This document shows, one piece after another, positions 1-9,015 of a stretch of DNA of 64,000 nt (positions are counted from its first letter, which is position 1; the number at the start of each line of letters is the position of its first letter). The position numbers and the translations under genes are program-made. Source of the stretch: SCTG01 sp964384595 (lineage in GTDB: Bacteria; Nitrospirota; Nitrospiria; Nitrospirales; NS-4); the NCBI GenBank assembly GCA_964384595.1, contig CAYLLY010000002.1, positions 18,661 through 82,660 of the forward strand. Reading direction: 5' to 3'. The notes below the pieces were generated by a model. The model had not been told where the DNA came from, did not search any database, and was given only the letters and a program-made list of their open reading frames with translations.

Positions 1-668
1 AAGTCATGCGGGGCCTTTTGCGGTTTCAGGCAGGCCACCATACCGACCAACTGGTCCCCCGGCTCCGCGCCCAACTCCGCGCGCGCCCGGTCCCGCTCCT
101 GCGTCGGGAGCGGCGCCTGGAACGGCCGCGGATCAATCCCGGGACGGATCACGGCGGCCCGTTGCCGGTCGAAGAGCCCCCAGCGCAGCCCCTCCTCGAT
201 GTTGGCGTCCGCCACCGCGATCCAATACGTGGTAATGAGACCCGTGACCCGCTCCAGGCCGATCAACAGGGCGCGCAGCCACGCCGGCTGACTCGGCGTG
301 ATCCCGAATCCATGGACGGTGTGGACGATGACCGGCACGCCGGCGAGCCAGGCCGCCCAGCGGCCCAGGATCCCCGCTTTGGAGCTGTGCGTGTGGACGA
401 TCTGCGGCCGGTGGCGCCGGAGCGCACGGAGCAGTTCGACCAGCGCGCGGAGATCGCGCCAGGGCCGGATCGGCCGGCCCAGGGACGGGATGATCTCGAC
501 GTCGACTCCCGGCAAGGCCTGCGCCTCTTCCGTCAGCAGACCGCCGGGACCGGTCAGGAGAACCGGGCGGTACTTCACCCGGTCCAGGTTCGCGACCGTG
601 AAGAGCGCCACTTCCTGGGCGCCCCCCAGCTCCAGCATGGTGATGATGGTGCAGACCGTCGCCGTCAT
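1..668 (-). CDS. GT4-family glycosyltransferase, C-terminus cut by window edge
   Basis: Retaining glycosyltransferase of the GT-B/GT4 type, expected to act at the cytoplasmic face on a lipid-linked glycan. I read it directly from the sequence: it is open to the left edge, and about 222 codons are visible. The N-terminal half has the family's glycine-rich acceptor loop (LELGGAQE, near residue 12) and the HTHSSKAG motif typical of EpsD/EpsF/CapM-like enzymes, followed by a second HTVHG motif. The start ATG overlaps the stop of the upstream FAD protein in an ATGA (665-668), so the two are translationally coupled. The nucleotide-sugar binding C-terminal domain lies outside the window, so substrate and completeness cannot be judged. 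Confidence 0.85.
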   Translation of the reverse strand, partial: MTATVCTIITMLELGGAQEVALFTVANLDRVKYRPVLLTGPGGLLTEEAQALPGVDVEIIPSLGRPIRPWRDLRALVELLRALRRHRPQIVHTHSSKAGILGRWAAWLAGVPVIVHTVHGFGITPSQPAWLRALLIGLERVTGLITTYWIAVADANIEEGLRWGLFDRQRAAVIRPGIDPRPFQAPLPTQERDRARAELGAEPGDQLVGMVACLKPQKAPHD

Positions 669-1957
669 CCCGCCGCCCGCAATTTCTCCGCGAGTGTCTT
701 GCCCTGAGCCATGGCATCCTCCATCGAGGTATGCTCCCAGCGCCCGTACCGGCCGATCGAATGGATGCCGCAGCGCTCCAGCTCGCCGAGGATGGCCGGA
801 AGGGCGCGCGCCCGGTGCTTGTCGAACAGGACGTACGCGTACCGGATATCGCGCACGTCGGCCACCACGATCTCATCCGCCGGCCGGAAAATGCCCGCCC
901 GCTCCAGGCCCGCGCGGATCCGCCTGAGCAGCTCGGCCGGGGGAATGATCTCCGACGGCTGGTGCGACACCTCGACGTACAGGGAGCTGCACCCCGGACG
1001 CCCCAAGGCCGGCGAGAAGTTCATCGGAAACCCGGCGCGGTAGAAGGGATACTCCGGCTCCGGGAAATAAATCCAGTGATGATTGGAGACGCGCTCCCTT
1101 GCCACGCCAAGGTTGACGTTGTAGACCGACACGCACCGCAGGCCGGCCGCGGCATCGCGGATCGCCTGCGGAAGATCCGTGCAGCAGCGGACCAGTTCGG
1201 GCACTGGGATCGTCGAGACGAGGGTCTCATAGTCCTCCACCCGCCCGTCCTGGAACAGGGCCCGGTGGCGCTGAGTGTCCACCTCGACCAGTTCGCTGCC
1301 ATAGACAATCTCCCGCAGGCCCGGCAGGAACGCCTGCGGCAAGACGCCGATCCCGCCCTGCGACGGATAGAGAAACGAGGGGTTGTAGCCGAACGCCTTG
1401 TCCTTGATGCCCAGCGCGCCGTTGATCACGTCCTTGAGCTCCGGCTTGGGCACCAGCCAGGACACCCAGTCCGAGGTCAATTCGTCCAGCGGGACCTGCC
1501 ACAGCTTCTCGTTGAACGGCACCATAAAGTGCCTGGCCAGCCCCTCGCCGAGGTTCTCCAGAATCCAGGCCTTGAAAGACCGGTCCTCCGGCCGGGTCGA
1601 AGCCGGGTTCGTCAGCGTGGCGATGAAGCCCAGCAGGCACTCGCGCACCACCTCCGGAGGCAGCCCATAGGTGTTCACCTGGAACGGGTACTCCGTATAC
1701 GTCCGGTGGGAGTAGATGAAGGAGCGCCGGCTGTGCTTCTCCAGCCGGCCGGCCAGCAGGCGCTCCACCAGGGCCTTGATCTCGGCCTGGCGGAAGTGCA
1801 GCAGATGCCCGGTCATGTCGAAGGTGAACCCGTCCATCCGATAGGACCGGCAGAGCCCGCCCGCCTCCTTTTCCTTCTCCAGCACGCGATAGGGCCGGTC
1901 GCCCAGATGGTAGGCCGTGCTGAGCCCGGCCAGGCCCGCCCCCACGATGACGATCAT
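665..1957 (-). CDS. FAD-dependent amine-oxidase-fold protein (protoporphyrinogen oxidase / UDP-galactopyranose mutase-like)
   Basis: A 430-residue flavoprotein. A dinucleotide-binding GxGxxG motif (GAGLAGL) starts about residue 6 and is followed by an acidic strand end and GGLCRS, as in the NAD_binding_8/amine oxidase superfamily. The C-terminus (GRYGRWEHTSMEDAM) resembles the FAD-contacting end of UDP-galactopyranose mutase and of the oxidoreductases often found in exopolysaccharide clusters. A role in making or isomerising a sugar nucleotide is plausible but unproven. The open frame extends further upstream, but ATG 1957 sits in an ATGA overlap with the initiating transferase and is directly followed by the Rossmann motif, so I chose it. 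The product also overlaps the next glycosyltransferase. Confidence 0.75.
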   Translation of the reverse strand: MIVIVGAGLAGLSTAYHLGDRPYRVLEKEKEAGGLCRSYRMDGFTFDMTGHLLHFRQAEIKALVERLLAGRLEKHSRRSFIYSHRTYTEYPFQVNTYGLPPEVVRECLLGFIATLTNPASTRPEDRSFKAWILENLGEGLARHFMVPFNEKLWQVPLDELTSDWVSWLVPKPELKDVINGALGIKDKAFGYNPSFLYPSQGGIGVLPQAFLPGLREIVYGSELVEVDTQRHRALFQDGRVEDYETLVSTIPVPELVRCCTDLPQAIRDAAAGLRCVSVYNVNLGVARERVSNHHWIYFPEPEYPFYRAGFPMNFSPALGRPGCSSLYVEVSHQPSEIIPPAELLRRIRAGLERAGIFRPADEIVVADVRDIRYAYVLFDKHRARALPAILGELERCGIHSIGRYGRWEHTSMEDAMAQGKTLAEKLRAAG

Positions 1958-2985
1958 GGCGTCCTCTCCTGCAGGAGCGCGTCTTCCGCCGGCTTGGACA
2001 TGTCCACACGCTTGAGCAACAACGCCGCGACGAGCGCCAGGACCGCAGTCGCCCCGATGAGTCCGGCAGCCACGCCGAGCGACACGAACATCGAGAGCAC
2101 GCCGACGCCGCCCAGGAGCAGCGCGGCCGCGTAGCTGATGACCACCACCTGCGGCACCGACAGGGACCACCGTCGCATGCGAAGCGCGAAATGGTCCGGG
2201 CTGCCCCAAAAGACCGGCGCCCCCCGCATCCAGCGGACGTACATCACGAACAGCGTGTCGAACACCGGCACGCCGAGAATGAGGACCGGTGCCAGCACGG
2301 CGACGTGGTTGACCATCGTGTACTTGCCGATCATCGCCAGGGAGCCCAGCATGAGCCCCACGAACAGGGACCCGGCGTCGCCCAGGTAGATCGAGGCCGG
2401 GCAAAAGTTATACCGGAGAAATCCGACGAGACTGCCGGCCAGCGCCGCCAGCATCACGGCGACCATCGTGTCCTGATTCACCACCGCCACGATGAAGAGC
2501 CAGAGGCAGGCGATCACGCCGACCCCGCCGGCCAGCCCGTCCATCACGTCGATGATGTTGAAGGCATTGATGATGCCGATCATCCAGACGACCGTCAGGA
2601 GGAGGTCGAGCCAGTCCGGCAGCGCCGCGATCTCGATGCGGATCCCGCTCCGGATCAGGACAAAAACCGCAATGAGCTGACCGATCAGCTTGGGCCCCGG
2701 CGTGAGCACGCCGAAGTCGTCGATCAGGCCCATCATGACCATGAGGGTCCCGGCGAGGACGACTCCCAAGACGTCCTGCCTGAACTCGACGGTCAGCGCC
2801 AAGCTGACAAGGAACGCCAGATACACCGCGAGCCCGCCGAAGTACGGGACCGGTTCGGCTTGGCGCTTGAGCCGCCCGTCCGGCCGATCCACGACGTTAA
2901 ACCGCAGAGCGGCCCGGCGCGCCAGGGGCACCCCGTAGAGAGCCAGCAGCAGCGCGAGGATGAAGATCAGGAGATACAGGAACAT
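1954..2985 (-). CDS. WecA/MraY-like undecaprenyl-phosphate sugar-1-phosphate transferase
   Basis: A polytopic membrane enzyme of 343 residues that transfers a sugar-1-phosphate, usually GlcNAc-1-P, from a UDP-sugar to undecaprenyl phosphate, starting glycan assembly. The family landmarks are in order: DRPDGR (33-38), the Mg-binding DD pair (GLIDD, 86-90), NAFN with a following Asp (140-146), and GDAGS (202-206). The C-terminal histidine-rich loop of WecA is reduced here to DHFALRM (264-270), as in some divergent clades. About ten hydrophobic segments are visible. It overlaps the FAD protein by ATGA and starts 3 bases after the YdcF-like gene. WecA, TagO and MraY share this fold. The polysaccharide context favours a WecA-like role, but the sugar is not determinable. 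Confidence 0.88.
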   Translation of the reverse strand: MFLYLLIFILALLLALYGVPLARRAALRFNVVDRPDGRLKRQAEPVPYFGGLAVYLAFLVSLALTVEFRQDVLGVVLAGTLMVMMGLIDDFGVLTPGPKLIGQLIAVFVLIRSGIRIEIAALPDWLDLLLTVVWMIGIINAFNIIDVMDGLAGGVGVIACLWLFIVAVVNQDTMVAVMLAALAGSLVGFLRYNFCPASIYLGDAGSLFVGLMLGSLAMIGKYTMVNHVAVLAPVLILGVPVFDTLFVMYVRWMRGAPVFWGSPDHFALRMRRWSLSVPQVVVISYAAALLLGGVGVLSMFVSLGVAAGLIGATAVLALVAALLLKRVDMSKPAEDALLQERTP

Positions 2986-2988
2986 TGC

Positions 2989-3594
2989 TTACCCTTCGAT
3001 GGTCGACCAGACGGTCTTGATGGCCTCGTAGACAAACGTCTTGGCATCCTTCCGGCGCGTCCACCAGCCGTCGGGGTTGAAATAGCCGTCGTCCACGGGG
3101 GAGGCGAGAAAGCGTGGGCCCGAGGGACCGGCGGCTTTCACAAAGATCCGCTTCGCGCGGCCGGTATGGTAACTGGATGTCACGAGAATCGTTTCTTTCA
3201 CGCCTCTGCGCTGCAGAACCGTCACGATCACACCGGCTTCTTCTCTTGTGGACTCGGAGTCATGTTTCACCGCCAGGATGTGGTCGGCGGGGACGCCGAG
3301 AAATTCGGTGTGCCGCTGCATGATATCCGCTTCATGCGTCCTGAACCCCACCGGCGTGCCGCTGAGCACCAGCAACGGCGCCAAGCCACGCTTGTACAGG
3401 CTCGCCGCGTGCCGCACGCGATCGCCTTCCCGCGTGTCTCCGGCCAGCACCAGAATCGCATCGGCTGGGTGGAGCGGGTCCTCCACGATCAGCGCCCGCC
3501 CCGCCGCATCCAGACCAAACGCGGCCGCCGCCGCCAGCACGAGGAGGATCACGGTGACCCAGAGCAGCCGCCGCCCTTCCCGCGCGCGGCTCAC
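2989..3594 (-). CDS. YdcF-like DUF218 membrane-anchored protein
   Basis: A protein of about 201 residues with one N-terminal transmembrane helix (about residues 10-30) followed by a DUF218/YdcF domain. Recognisable parts are ADAILVLAGD near residue 42, a basic stretch, LVLSG, a DSEST segment that matches the family's conserved acidic loop, and TSSYHTGRA near the C-terminus. Members such as SanA and ElyC act in envelope integrity and polysaccharide or peptidoglycan precursor metabolism; the biochemical reaction is not established. The open frame continues 34 codons upstream. I chose GTG 3594 because it overlaps the stop of the preceding glycosyltransferase as GTGA and leaves the TM helix at the N-terminus. 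Confidence 0.78.
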   Translation of the reverse strand: MSRAREGRRLLWVTVILLVLAAAAAFGLDAAGRALIVEDPLHPADAILVLAGDTREGDRVRHAASLYKRGLAPLLVLSGTPVGFRTHEADIMQRHTEFLGVPADHILAVKHDSESTREEAGVIVTVLQRRGVKETILVTSSYHTGRAKRIFVKAAGPSGPRFLASPVDDGYFNPDGWWTRRKDAKTFVYEAIKTVWSTIEG

Positions 3595-4724
3595 GCGCTC
3601 ACCCTCGCATAGAGCGAATCGAGATACGCGAGGTACCGCTCTTCCAAATGCTGCTCCATCACCCGCCGACGGGCGGATTGCCCCAAGCGCTCGCACCGCT
3701 GCGGGTCCTTCAACAGCTGGATTACCGCGCTGGCGATGACGTCCGGATTCGGCTTGACCCGGATCCCTGTCGTCTCGTCTACCAGCTTCCAGGTCAGCCC
3801 GACGTCCGTCGCGACCGCCGCCACCCCGCAGGCCATGGCCTCAAGCAGACTCTGGGACGGGTAATTGTCCTGCCGCTGCAGGGACACGAAGACGCGCGCC
3901 GGACCGAAGATCGGCGCAAGGTCCGAGAGAAAGCCGGTTGTGACCGCGGCCCGCACGCCTGATCGCTCCACCGCCTGCTCAACCGCTGGTCCGAGCGGCC
4001 CTTCCCCCAGAAGAAAAATTCGAGCAGTCGGAACCGCGCGAAGGATGGCGGGGACCGCTTCGACGAAAAGCAGCGGGTTCTTCTCCTCAACCAAGCGGCC
4101 CGCAAACACAACCCATGGCTGCTTCTTCGACGCGGACTGGAACCGGTCCACGTCAATGGCGCTGCCGGGCGACACCAGAATCTTCCCGGCGTCGATCCCC
4201 CGCCTGATCGCATCTGCGCGCGCGGCCTCGCTCAGGGCATCGACGACCGTCGCGCGTCTGAGGGCATACCGGTACACCGGCAGAGCCCGGGGCGCGCCGA
4301 CCAGCAGCGCCAGATCGGCGCTCACGACCGAGATCACGATCCGATGATCCGGGCGCAGCAGCATGAGGGGCAGCGCGACATACGCGCCGCCCAGCACCAG
4401 GTGTAACACACGCCGACGAGCCAGGCCGTAGCGCGCCAGCAGCAGGGCGCAGAACAGGAGATAGTCCAGCTTGCGCAGCCAGAACGCGGGCGCGCCGCGC
4501 AGCCCGACTCCCTCCGCCAGCCGTCCGCAGGGCTCGGCGAACCGCCGTACGCGCCGTTCGCCTCCGGTCACGACGCCGGCGGCCAGCAGCTTCTCCCAAA
4601 GCCCGGCATTAACCACCAGCAGCGTATCGGGGTCTTGCTTGGTCATGTGCGAGAAAAGTCGGCCCAGCCGTCTCTCCGCCCCGCCGATGCCGCTGTTGTT
4701 GATCAGGACAAGGACGCGTCGCAT
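3591..4724 (-). CDS. GT4-family glycosyltransferase
   Basis: A 377-residue GT-B glycosyltransferase. The N-terminal domain begins with a hydrophobic strand and GIGGAER (about 12-18), the GT4 acceptor-domain signature. The C-terminal nucleotide-sugar domain starts around residue 205 with VVFAGRLVEEKNP and continues through LLGEGP and the NYPSQSLLEAMACG segment that carries the family's conserved acidic residue (roughly 285-300). The length is normal and the protein looks intact. It lies 1 base downstream of the GT39-like gene and overlaps the DUF218 gene by 4 bases. It is presumably cytoplasmic and adds one sugar to the lipid-linked repeat; donor and acceptor are unknown. Confidence 0.9.
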   Translation of the reverse strand: MRRVLVLINNSGIGGAERRLGRLFSHMTKQDPDTLLVVNAGLWEKLLAAGVVTGGERRVRRFAEPCGRLAEGVGLRGAPAFWLRKLDYLLFCALLLARYGLARRRVLHLVLGGAYVALPLMLLRPDHRIVISVVSADLALLVGAPRALPVYRYALRRATVVDALSEAARADAIRRGIDAGKILVSPGSAIDVDRFQSASKKQPWVVFAGRLVEEKNPLLFVEAVPAILRAVPTARIFLLGEGPLGPAVEQAVERSGVRAAVTTGFLSDLAPIFGPARVFVSLQRQDNYPSQSLLEAMACGVAAVATDVGLTWKLVDETTGIRVKPNPDVIASAVIQLLKDPQRCERLGQSARRRVMEQHLEERYLAYLDSLYARVSA

Positions 4725-4725
4725 T

Positions 4726-5928
4726 TCACGCTACTTTCTGCAGGCTGGAGCCCTTTCGCTCGCGAGCGCAGGCGAGCCAGACCTTCTCAAGCGCGAACGC
4801 TCCGAAGAGGAGGAGCGCCGGCTCGATCGGCGCTCGGAACCGGGTCGAGCCGTACAAGATCAGCGCCATGAGGCAGAAGTTCAGAATCCAAAAGAACAGC
4901 AGCCACGGCGTCTGAGGCATTTTCAAGGACAGGGCCATCCCCCCCACGAAGAAGGGCAGCAACACTCCATAGGAGCAGAAACTAATGAGCGTATCCCGGA
5001 ACGTCGTCCGGGAGGATGTGGGAACAATGCTCCAGAAACGGTGGAGCTTGTGAAACTCGAGCCGCACCAGCTCCAGCGGCTCGTGGATCACGGTGCGCCG
5101 GATGAAGGCCAGATACTCGGAGCGGTAGTCTTCCCCGCCTTGCGGCTGAATCCAGCCGCCGATCTTGTCGGGGTCCTGGAGGATCTGCCGGTTGTTCGCA
5201 GCGTACAGGGCCGCCCAATGGTGATCAGCGATGAGAATGAAAGAGTGCCTGACCAGATAGTTCCGCACCGTCCACGGTAGGATGGGCACGAGCATCCAGC
5301 ACGCCAGCGCGGCGGCGATCACCGCCGCCCGCCGCCTGGTCCCCATCTCCACCCAGAGCCAGCAGAAGAGCAAGACAGGCAGGAACAGAGTCGCCGGGCG
5401 CGTGAGGTTCATCACCCCCAGCAGCAGCCCGGCGACGGCCACCCACCGCCACGAGGAGTCCTCGCGGAACCTGACCAGCGCATAGAGGAACACCGTCGAG
5501 AGAAACACAAACAGCGTTTCGGACAGGACGAAGCCCGTATAGACGATGAGAAACGGATAGACGGCGGCGATCGCCCCCGCGATCACGCCGACTCGCCTCG
5601 TGAAGAGACGTTCCCCGATGAGCAGGATCATGACACAGGTAGCCGCGTCGAGGATCGATTGGAGAATCTTCACGACAGCGATACTGTGCCCAAAGAGCGC
5701 GTACACGGCGGCTAGGAACAGGGGGTAGCCCGGTGGGCGATAGGTGTCAGGGCTCTGATTCTGGGCGTAGCCGGATCCCTCCGCGAGCGACAGCCCAAGG
5801 GCGTCGTACTCCTTCCCGTCGGGAAAGAGCTCGAGACCACTGTTCTCCAGCCCCATCACGAAGATATTGAACAGCAGCCGCACGAGCAGGGCGACCGCGA
5901 ACAGCGCGAGAGGCATCCTCACCCGCAT
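4726..5928 (-). CDS. GT39/ArnT-like polytopic membrane glycosyltransferase
   Basis: A protein of about 400 residues with many hydrophobic segments. A first periplasmic loop contains FPDGKEYDALGLSL, then TYRPPGYPLFLA near residue 60. This Asp-containing loop and PPGYP pattern are typical of PMT_2/GT-C glycosyltransferases, which use polyprenyl-phosphate sugars on the periplasmic face. It could add a side-branch sugar to the polymer or to lipid A. Start choice: ATG 5928 overlaps the end of the AsnB gene by 10 bases; GTG 5922 (GTGA overlap) and ATG 5916 are also possible and change only the first few residues. A much longer open frame continues upstream but is out-of-frame noise over the AsnB gene. 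Confidence 0.8.
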   Translation of the reverse strand: MRVRMPLALFAVALLVRLLFNIFVMGLENSGLELFPDGKEYDALGLSLAEGSGYAQNQSPDTYRPPGYPLFLAAVYALFGHSIAVVKILQSILDAATCVMILLIGERLFTRRVGVIAGAIAAVYPFLIVYTGFVLSETLFVFLSTVFLYALVRFREDSSWRWVAVAGLLLGVMNLTRPATLFLPVLLFCWLWVEMGTRRRAAVIAAALACWMLVPILPWTVRNYLVRHSFILIADHHWAALYAANNRQILQDPDKIGGWIQPQGGEDYRSEYLAFIRRTVIHEPLELVRLEFHKLHRFWSIVPTSSRTTFRDTLISFCSYGVLLPFFVGGMALSLKMPQTPWLLFFWILNFCLMALILYGSTRFRAPIEPALLLFGAFALEKVWLACARERKGSSLQKVA

Positions 5929-7883
5929 ACCGGTCGATCCACAAAGCGGCGGCACCAGAGCTCCAGGTTGAGCCACCGCCAGATCGTGAAGCTGAGATTT
6001 TTCCGGCCGGCCACGTGGGCGTCGAACTCGCGCACCGCTTCCTCCACATTCAGGTACCCCCGCGCGCGCGTCCGGGAGTCCGAAAGGATGTCCCGCGCCA
6101 TCTCGCGCAGGGACGTGCGGAACCACACGTCCCCAGGCGTGACGAATCCCATCTTGTCGGAACGCCGGCGAACCTCCTCCGGCAGGACGCCGTCCATCGC
6201 CTGGCGGAGCACCGCCTTGGTCCATCCCCGCTGAATCTTCAGCTCCGGTCCCAGGCCGTAGAGAAACTCGACCAGGCGGTAGTCCAGGAACGGCAGCCGC
6301 GTCTCGATCCCGAATGCCATTGAATTGCGGTCTTCGCAATGAAGCAACGCCCTCAGGCCGTTGCTCGTCAGCAGCTGATGTTGCATGGTGTGAAAACGCG
6401 AGCCTTGCGTTCCCGGGAGCGCCGTGATCGGGCCCCACAGCCGCCGGAAATCCGCCGCGATCCAGTCTGCGCTGCCGGTCAGATGGCCCCGCATAGCGCG
6501 CACCAGCAACGTCGGCATGAAGGCTCGCGCGAGGTTCGCGTAGACGTACCGTGGCAGCGGCCCGTGCAGACGACGGTACGCGGCCACCTCCCTCGCTAAT
6601 GACACCCATTGCCGGCGGGCAGTGAGGTCGGCGAAGAACGCGCCGAAGAAGCCGTGGTAGCCAGCAAGCAGCTCGTCGGCGCCCTGCCCGTCCAGCAGCA
6701 CCTTGACGCCGCGCTGCGAGGCCAGGCGCATGACGTTCCATTGCGCGAAGATGCTGGTCGAGCCGAAGGGCTCGTCCTGCTGCCACACCAACTGCGATAC
6801 CGTTGCGGCCAGTTCCTTCGGATCGGGAAAGGTGTAGTGCGCGTCTGCGCGGGTCCGATCCAGCACCGGCTGGATGAACCGTCGCTCGTCGTAGGCCGGA
6901 TCTTCGAAACAGGACGAAAAGGTTTTTTGCCGCTGCCCGACCAGTTCGTGCGGAACGGCCTGCTCGCCGAACATCAGGTCGTTCGCCACGCAGACAATCG
7001 AGGAAGAATCGAGCCCTCCGCTGAGACACGTGCCGATGGGAACGTCGCTGCGGAGGCGAAGGCGGACGGCGTCGCGAAACAGTTCGCGGAAGCGGCCGGC
7101 CGCTTTCTCCATCGAGAGTGGCGCCTGGCCGGCGGCGGCGGGCAGATCCCAATACCGTTGGATCGTCACACCCGTCTCCACCGTCAGAACATGGGCGGGC
7201 GGGAGCTGCCGGATGCCCTCGAAAAACGTGCCGTCGAAGTAATCGAGGTAGGCGCCGTCGAGGTAATCGAATACGGCGCGATGATCGGAAGCCGGCCGGA
7301 TACCGGCCGCCAGCAGACCCTTGATCTCGGACGCGAAGGCGAACCGCGTCCCGTCCCAGGAATAGTAGAACGGCTTCACCCCCAAGCGGTCCCGCGCGCA
7401 GAAGAGCTGGCGGCGGTCTCCGTCCCACAGGGCGAAGGCAAACATTCCGTTGAATCGCGAGACGCAGGCCGCGCCCCATTCCCGGTAAGCCGCCAACAGG
7501 ACCTCGGTGTCGGATGTCGAGCGGAACCGGTGACCTCTCCCCGCAAGTTCCTCACGGAGCTCGATGTAGTTGTATATCTCCCCATTGTAGGTGACCCAGC
7601 AGCGGCCGTCCTCGGTGGCCATCGGCTGATCGCCGAGCGGCGAGAGATCAAGGATCGCCAGGCGGCGATGCCCCAGGCCAATCGAATAGCGGTGGCTGGC
7701 GGCGGGCACGGCCTGCGCCGGCGCCGCCCTGATCGCGAGAGGCTTCTCCTTCCCGTCCTGAGTCAGCAGCACATAGCCCTCCCCGTCCGGGCCTCGGTGC
7801 GCCTGCACCCGGGTCATCGCCTCCAAGGCATGGAGATCCACCGGCTTCCCGGCCGTGCTGTACATTCCCGCGATGCAGCACAT
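5919..7883 (-). CDS. asnB: AsnB-type glutamine-dependent amidotransferase 1
   Basis: Class II glutamine amidotransferase fused to an ATP-pyrophosphatase synthetase domain, 654 residues. Cys2, the glutaminase nucleophile, follows the start Met; residue 3 is Cys where MCGIAG is usual. HRGPDGEG (29-36), YNGEIYNY (99-106) and SDTEV (124-128) complete the glutaminase site, and SGGLDSS (288-294) is the ATP loop. Relative to the other AsnB copies here there is a roughly 28-residue insertion at about 40-68. In sugar clusters such enzymes (for example WbpS) are thought to amidate uronic acids or other carboxyls rather than only make asparagine. Substrate specificity cannot be read from the sequence. 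It starts 16 bases after the preceding GT4 gene ends upstream. Confidence 0.88.
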   Translation of the reverse strand: MCCIAGMYSTAGKPVDLHALEAMTRVQAHRGPDGEGYVLLTQDGKEKPLAIRAAPAQAVPAASHRYSIGLGHRRLAILDLSPLGDQPMATEDGRCWVTYNGEIYNYIELREELAGRGHRFRSTSDTEVLLAAYREWGAACVSRFNGMFAFALWDGDRRQLFCARDRLGVKPFYYSWDGTRFAFASEIKGLLAAGIRPASDHRAVFDYLDGAYLDYFDGTFFEGIRQLPPAHVLTVETGVTIQRYWDLPAAAGQAPLSMEKAAGRFRELFRDAVRLRLRSDVPIGTCLSGGLDSSSIVCVANDLMFGEQAVPHELVGQRQKTFSSCFEDPAYDERRFIQPVLDRTRADAHYTFPDPKELAATVSQLVWQQDEPFGSTSIFAQWNVMRLASQRGVKVLLDGQGADELLAGYHGFFGAFFADLTARRQWVSLAREVAAYRRLHGPLPRYVYANLARAFMPTLLVRAMRGHLTGSADWIAADFRRLWGPITALPGTQGSRFHTMQHQLLTSNGLRALLHCEDRNSMAFGIETRLPFLDYRLVEFLYGLGPELKIQRGWTKAVLRQAMDGVLPEEVRRRSDKMGFVTPGDVWFRTSLREMARDILSDSRTRARGYLNVEEAVREFDAHVAGRKNLSFTIWRWLNLELWCRRFVDRPVCG

Positions 7884-7899
7884 ACGCTAGCGCACGCCT

Positions 7900-9015
7900 C
7901 TAGGTCCGTCTGCGCTCTGCCAAACGGAGATACCACTCTTCCATGCGCGACATCTCGCGGTCCTGGTCCGCCGCCGCCGCAACCTTCGTGCGGTTGGCCC
8001 GGGCGATGTGTTCCTTCACGGCGGGATCGGACAGCGCCCCGACGAGCGCGCCCACGAGATCGCCTTGCTCCGGATCCGCCAGAAAGCCGTTCTCGCCGTG
8101 ACTGATCAACTCCGCGTACTGCGGTAACCGGTTCAGCACCGGCACCGCGCCGCAGGCCATCGTCTCCAGCAGCGTATTGGGCAGCGCGTCCGACGGCGGC
8201 ACCATGACCACAACATCCGCGAGGTTCATCCAGAGCGGCATGTCCGGATAGGGGATGCTGCCGAGGAACCGCACACGGTCGGCGACCCCGAGATCGGCAG
8301 CCAGCCGGCGCAGCCCCGTGATATAGTTCCGATCCGGAAAATGCTCCGCCACCAGGAGCAGCGCTCCCGGGACCTTTTCGCACACGGCCGGGAGTGCCCG
8401 GATGACCCGGTCGTGGTTGTAAAACGGCTGGGCCAGTCTCGGGCTGAAGATTACCCGCTGGTCCGTTCCGATCCCCCACTGAGTCCGGAGAGGCAGGACG
8501 TTCAGCCCGCCCCGAAACCGCTGGAGATCGACGCCCGGGCCGATTCGCGCGACGGGCGGCGCAGCCGGCAGCAGCACGCGAATCCTCCGCTCGAGGTACT
8601 CGGAGGGAATTGCCAACAGGTCCGCCCGACCGAGTAACGCACATGTCAACCGCCGGCTGTACCATTCGCGAAAGGCGCCCTGTTCTTCGAGCACATCGCT
8701 GCCCCAGGGCATCACCACGTACGGATGAAACCGGGCCAGCAGCAGGCCCCAGGCCAGGCCCCGCGTGTAGTGCACGTGGACCACGTCCGGGCGGAGCCGA
8801 CGGATCGTGAAGGCCAGCCGCGCGGCGGAGAGAAGCCGGCCCAGCTTGCGCGGCACACCGTGCGCGCTCACGTCGATCTGGCGGAACGTCGGTGCCTCGG
8901 CGGGCTCCACGGTGATAACCGTCGTGTCGTGTCCGCGCGCCGCGAACCACTCGACCCAGCGCCGCGTCGTCACGGAGGCGGCCGGCCCGACAAAGCAGAG
9001 CCGCAACGATTTCAT
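7900..9015 (-). CDS. GT4-family glycosyltransferase
   Basis: A 371-residue GT-B enzyme. The N-terminal strand is followed by TRRWVEWFAARGHDTTVIT, and PDVVHVHYTRG near residue 80 marks the acceptor domain. Residues from about 190 (RVIFSPRLAQPFYN) form the donor domain, with the DALPNTLLETMACGAVPV motif around 280-297 carrying the conserved Glu of GT4 enzymes. ATG 9015 shares one base with the stop of the upstream glycosyltransferase (TGATG); the longer reading frame to 9168 would overlap that gene extensively and is not supported. Function is presumably transfer of one sugar residue during polymer assembly. Confidence 0.9.
   Translation of the reverse strand: MKSLRLCFVGPAASVTTRRWVEWFAARGHDTTVITVEPAEAPTFRQIDVSAHGVPRKLGRLLSAARLAFTIRRLRPDVVHVHYTRGLAWGLLLARFHPYVVMPWGSDVLEEQGAFREWYSRRLTCALLGRADLLAIPSEYLERRIRVLLPAAPPVARIGPGVDLQRFRGGLNVLPLRTQWGIGTDQRVIFSPRLAQPFYNHDRVIRALPAVCEKVPGALLLVAEHFPDRNYITGLRRLAADLGVADRVRFLGSIPYPDMPLWMNLADVVVMVPPSDALPNTLLETMACGAVPVLNRLPQYAELISHGENGFLADPEQGDLVGALVGALSDPAVKEHIARANRTKVAAAADQDREMSRMEEWYLRLAERRRT

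Noticed and set aside
731..2134. Long plus-strand open frames opposite the polysaccharide genes (for example 731-2134, 2191-3612, 6609-8105, 15241-16926)
   Set aside because: They mirror well-supported minus-strand genes in GC-rich DNA, have Arg/Pro/His-rich, low-complexity translations and show no domains.
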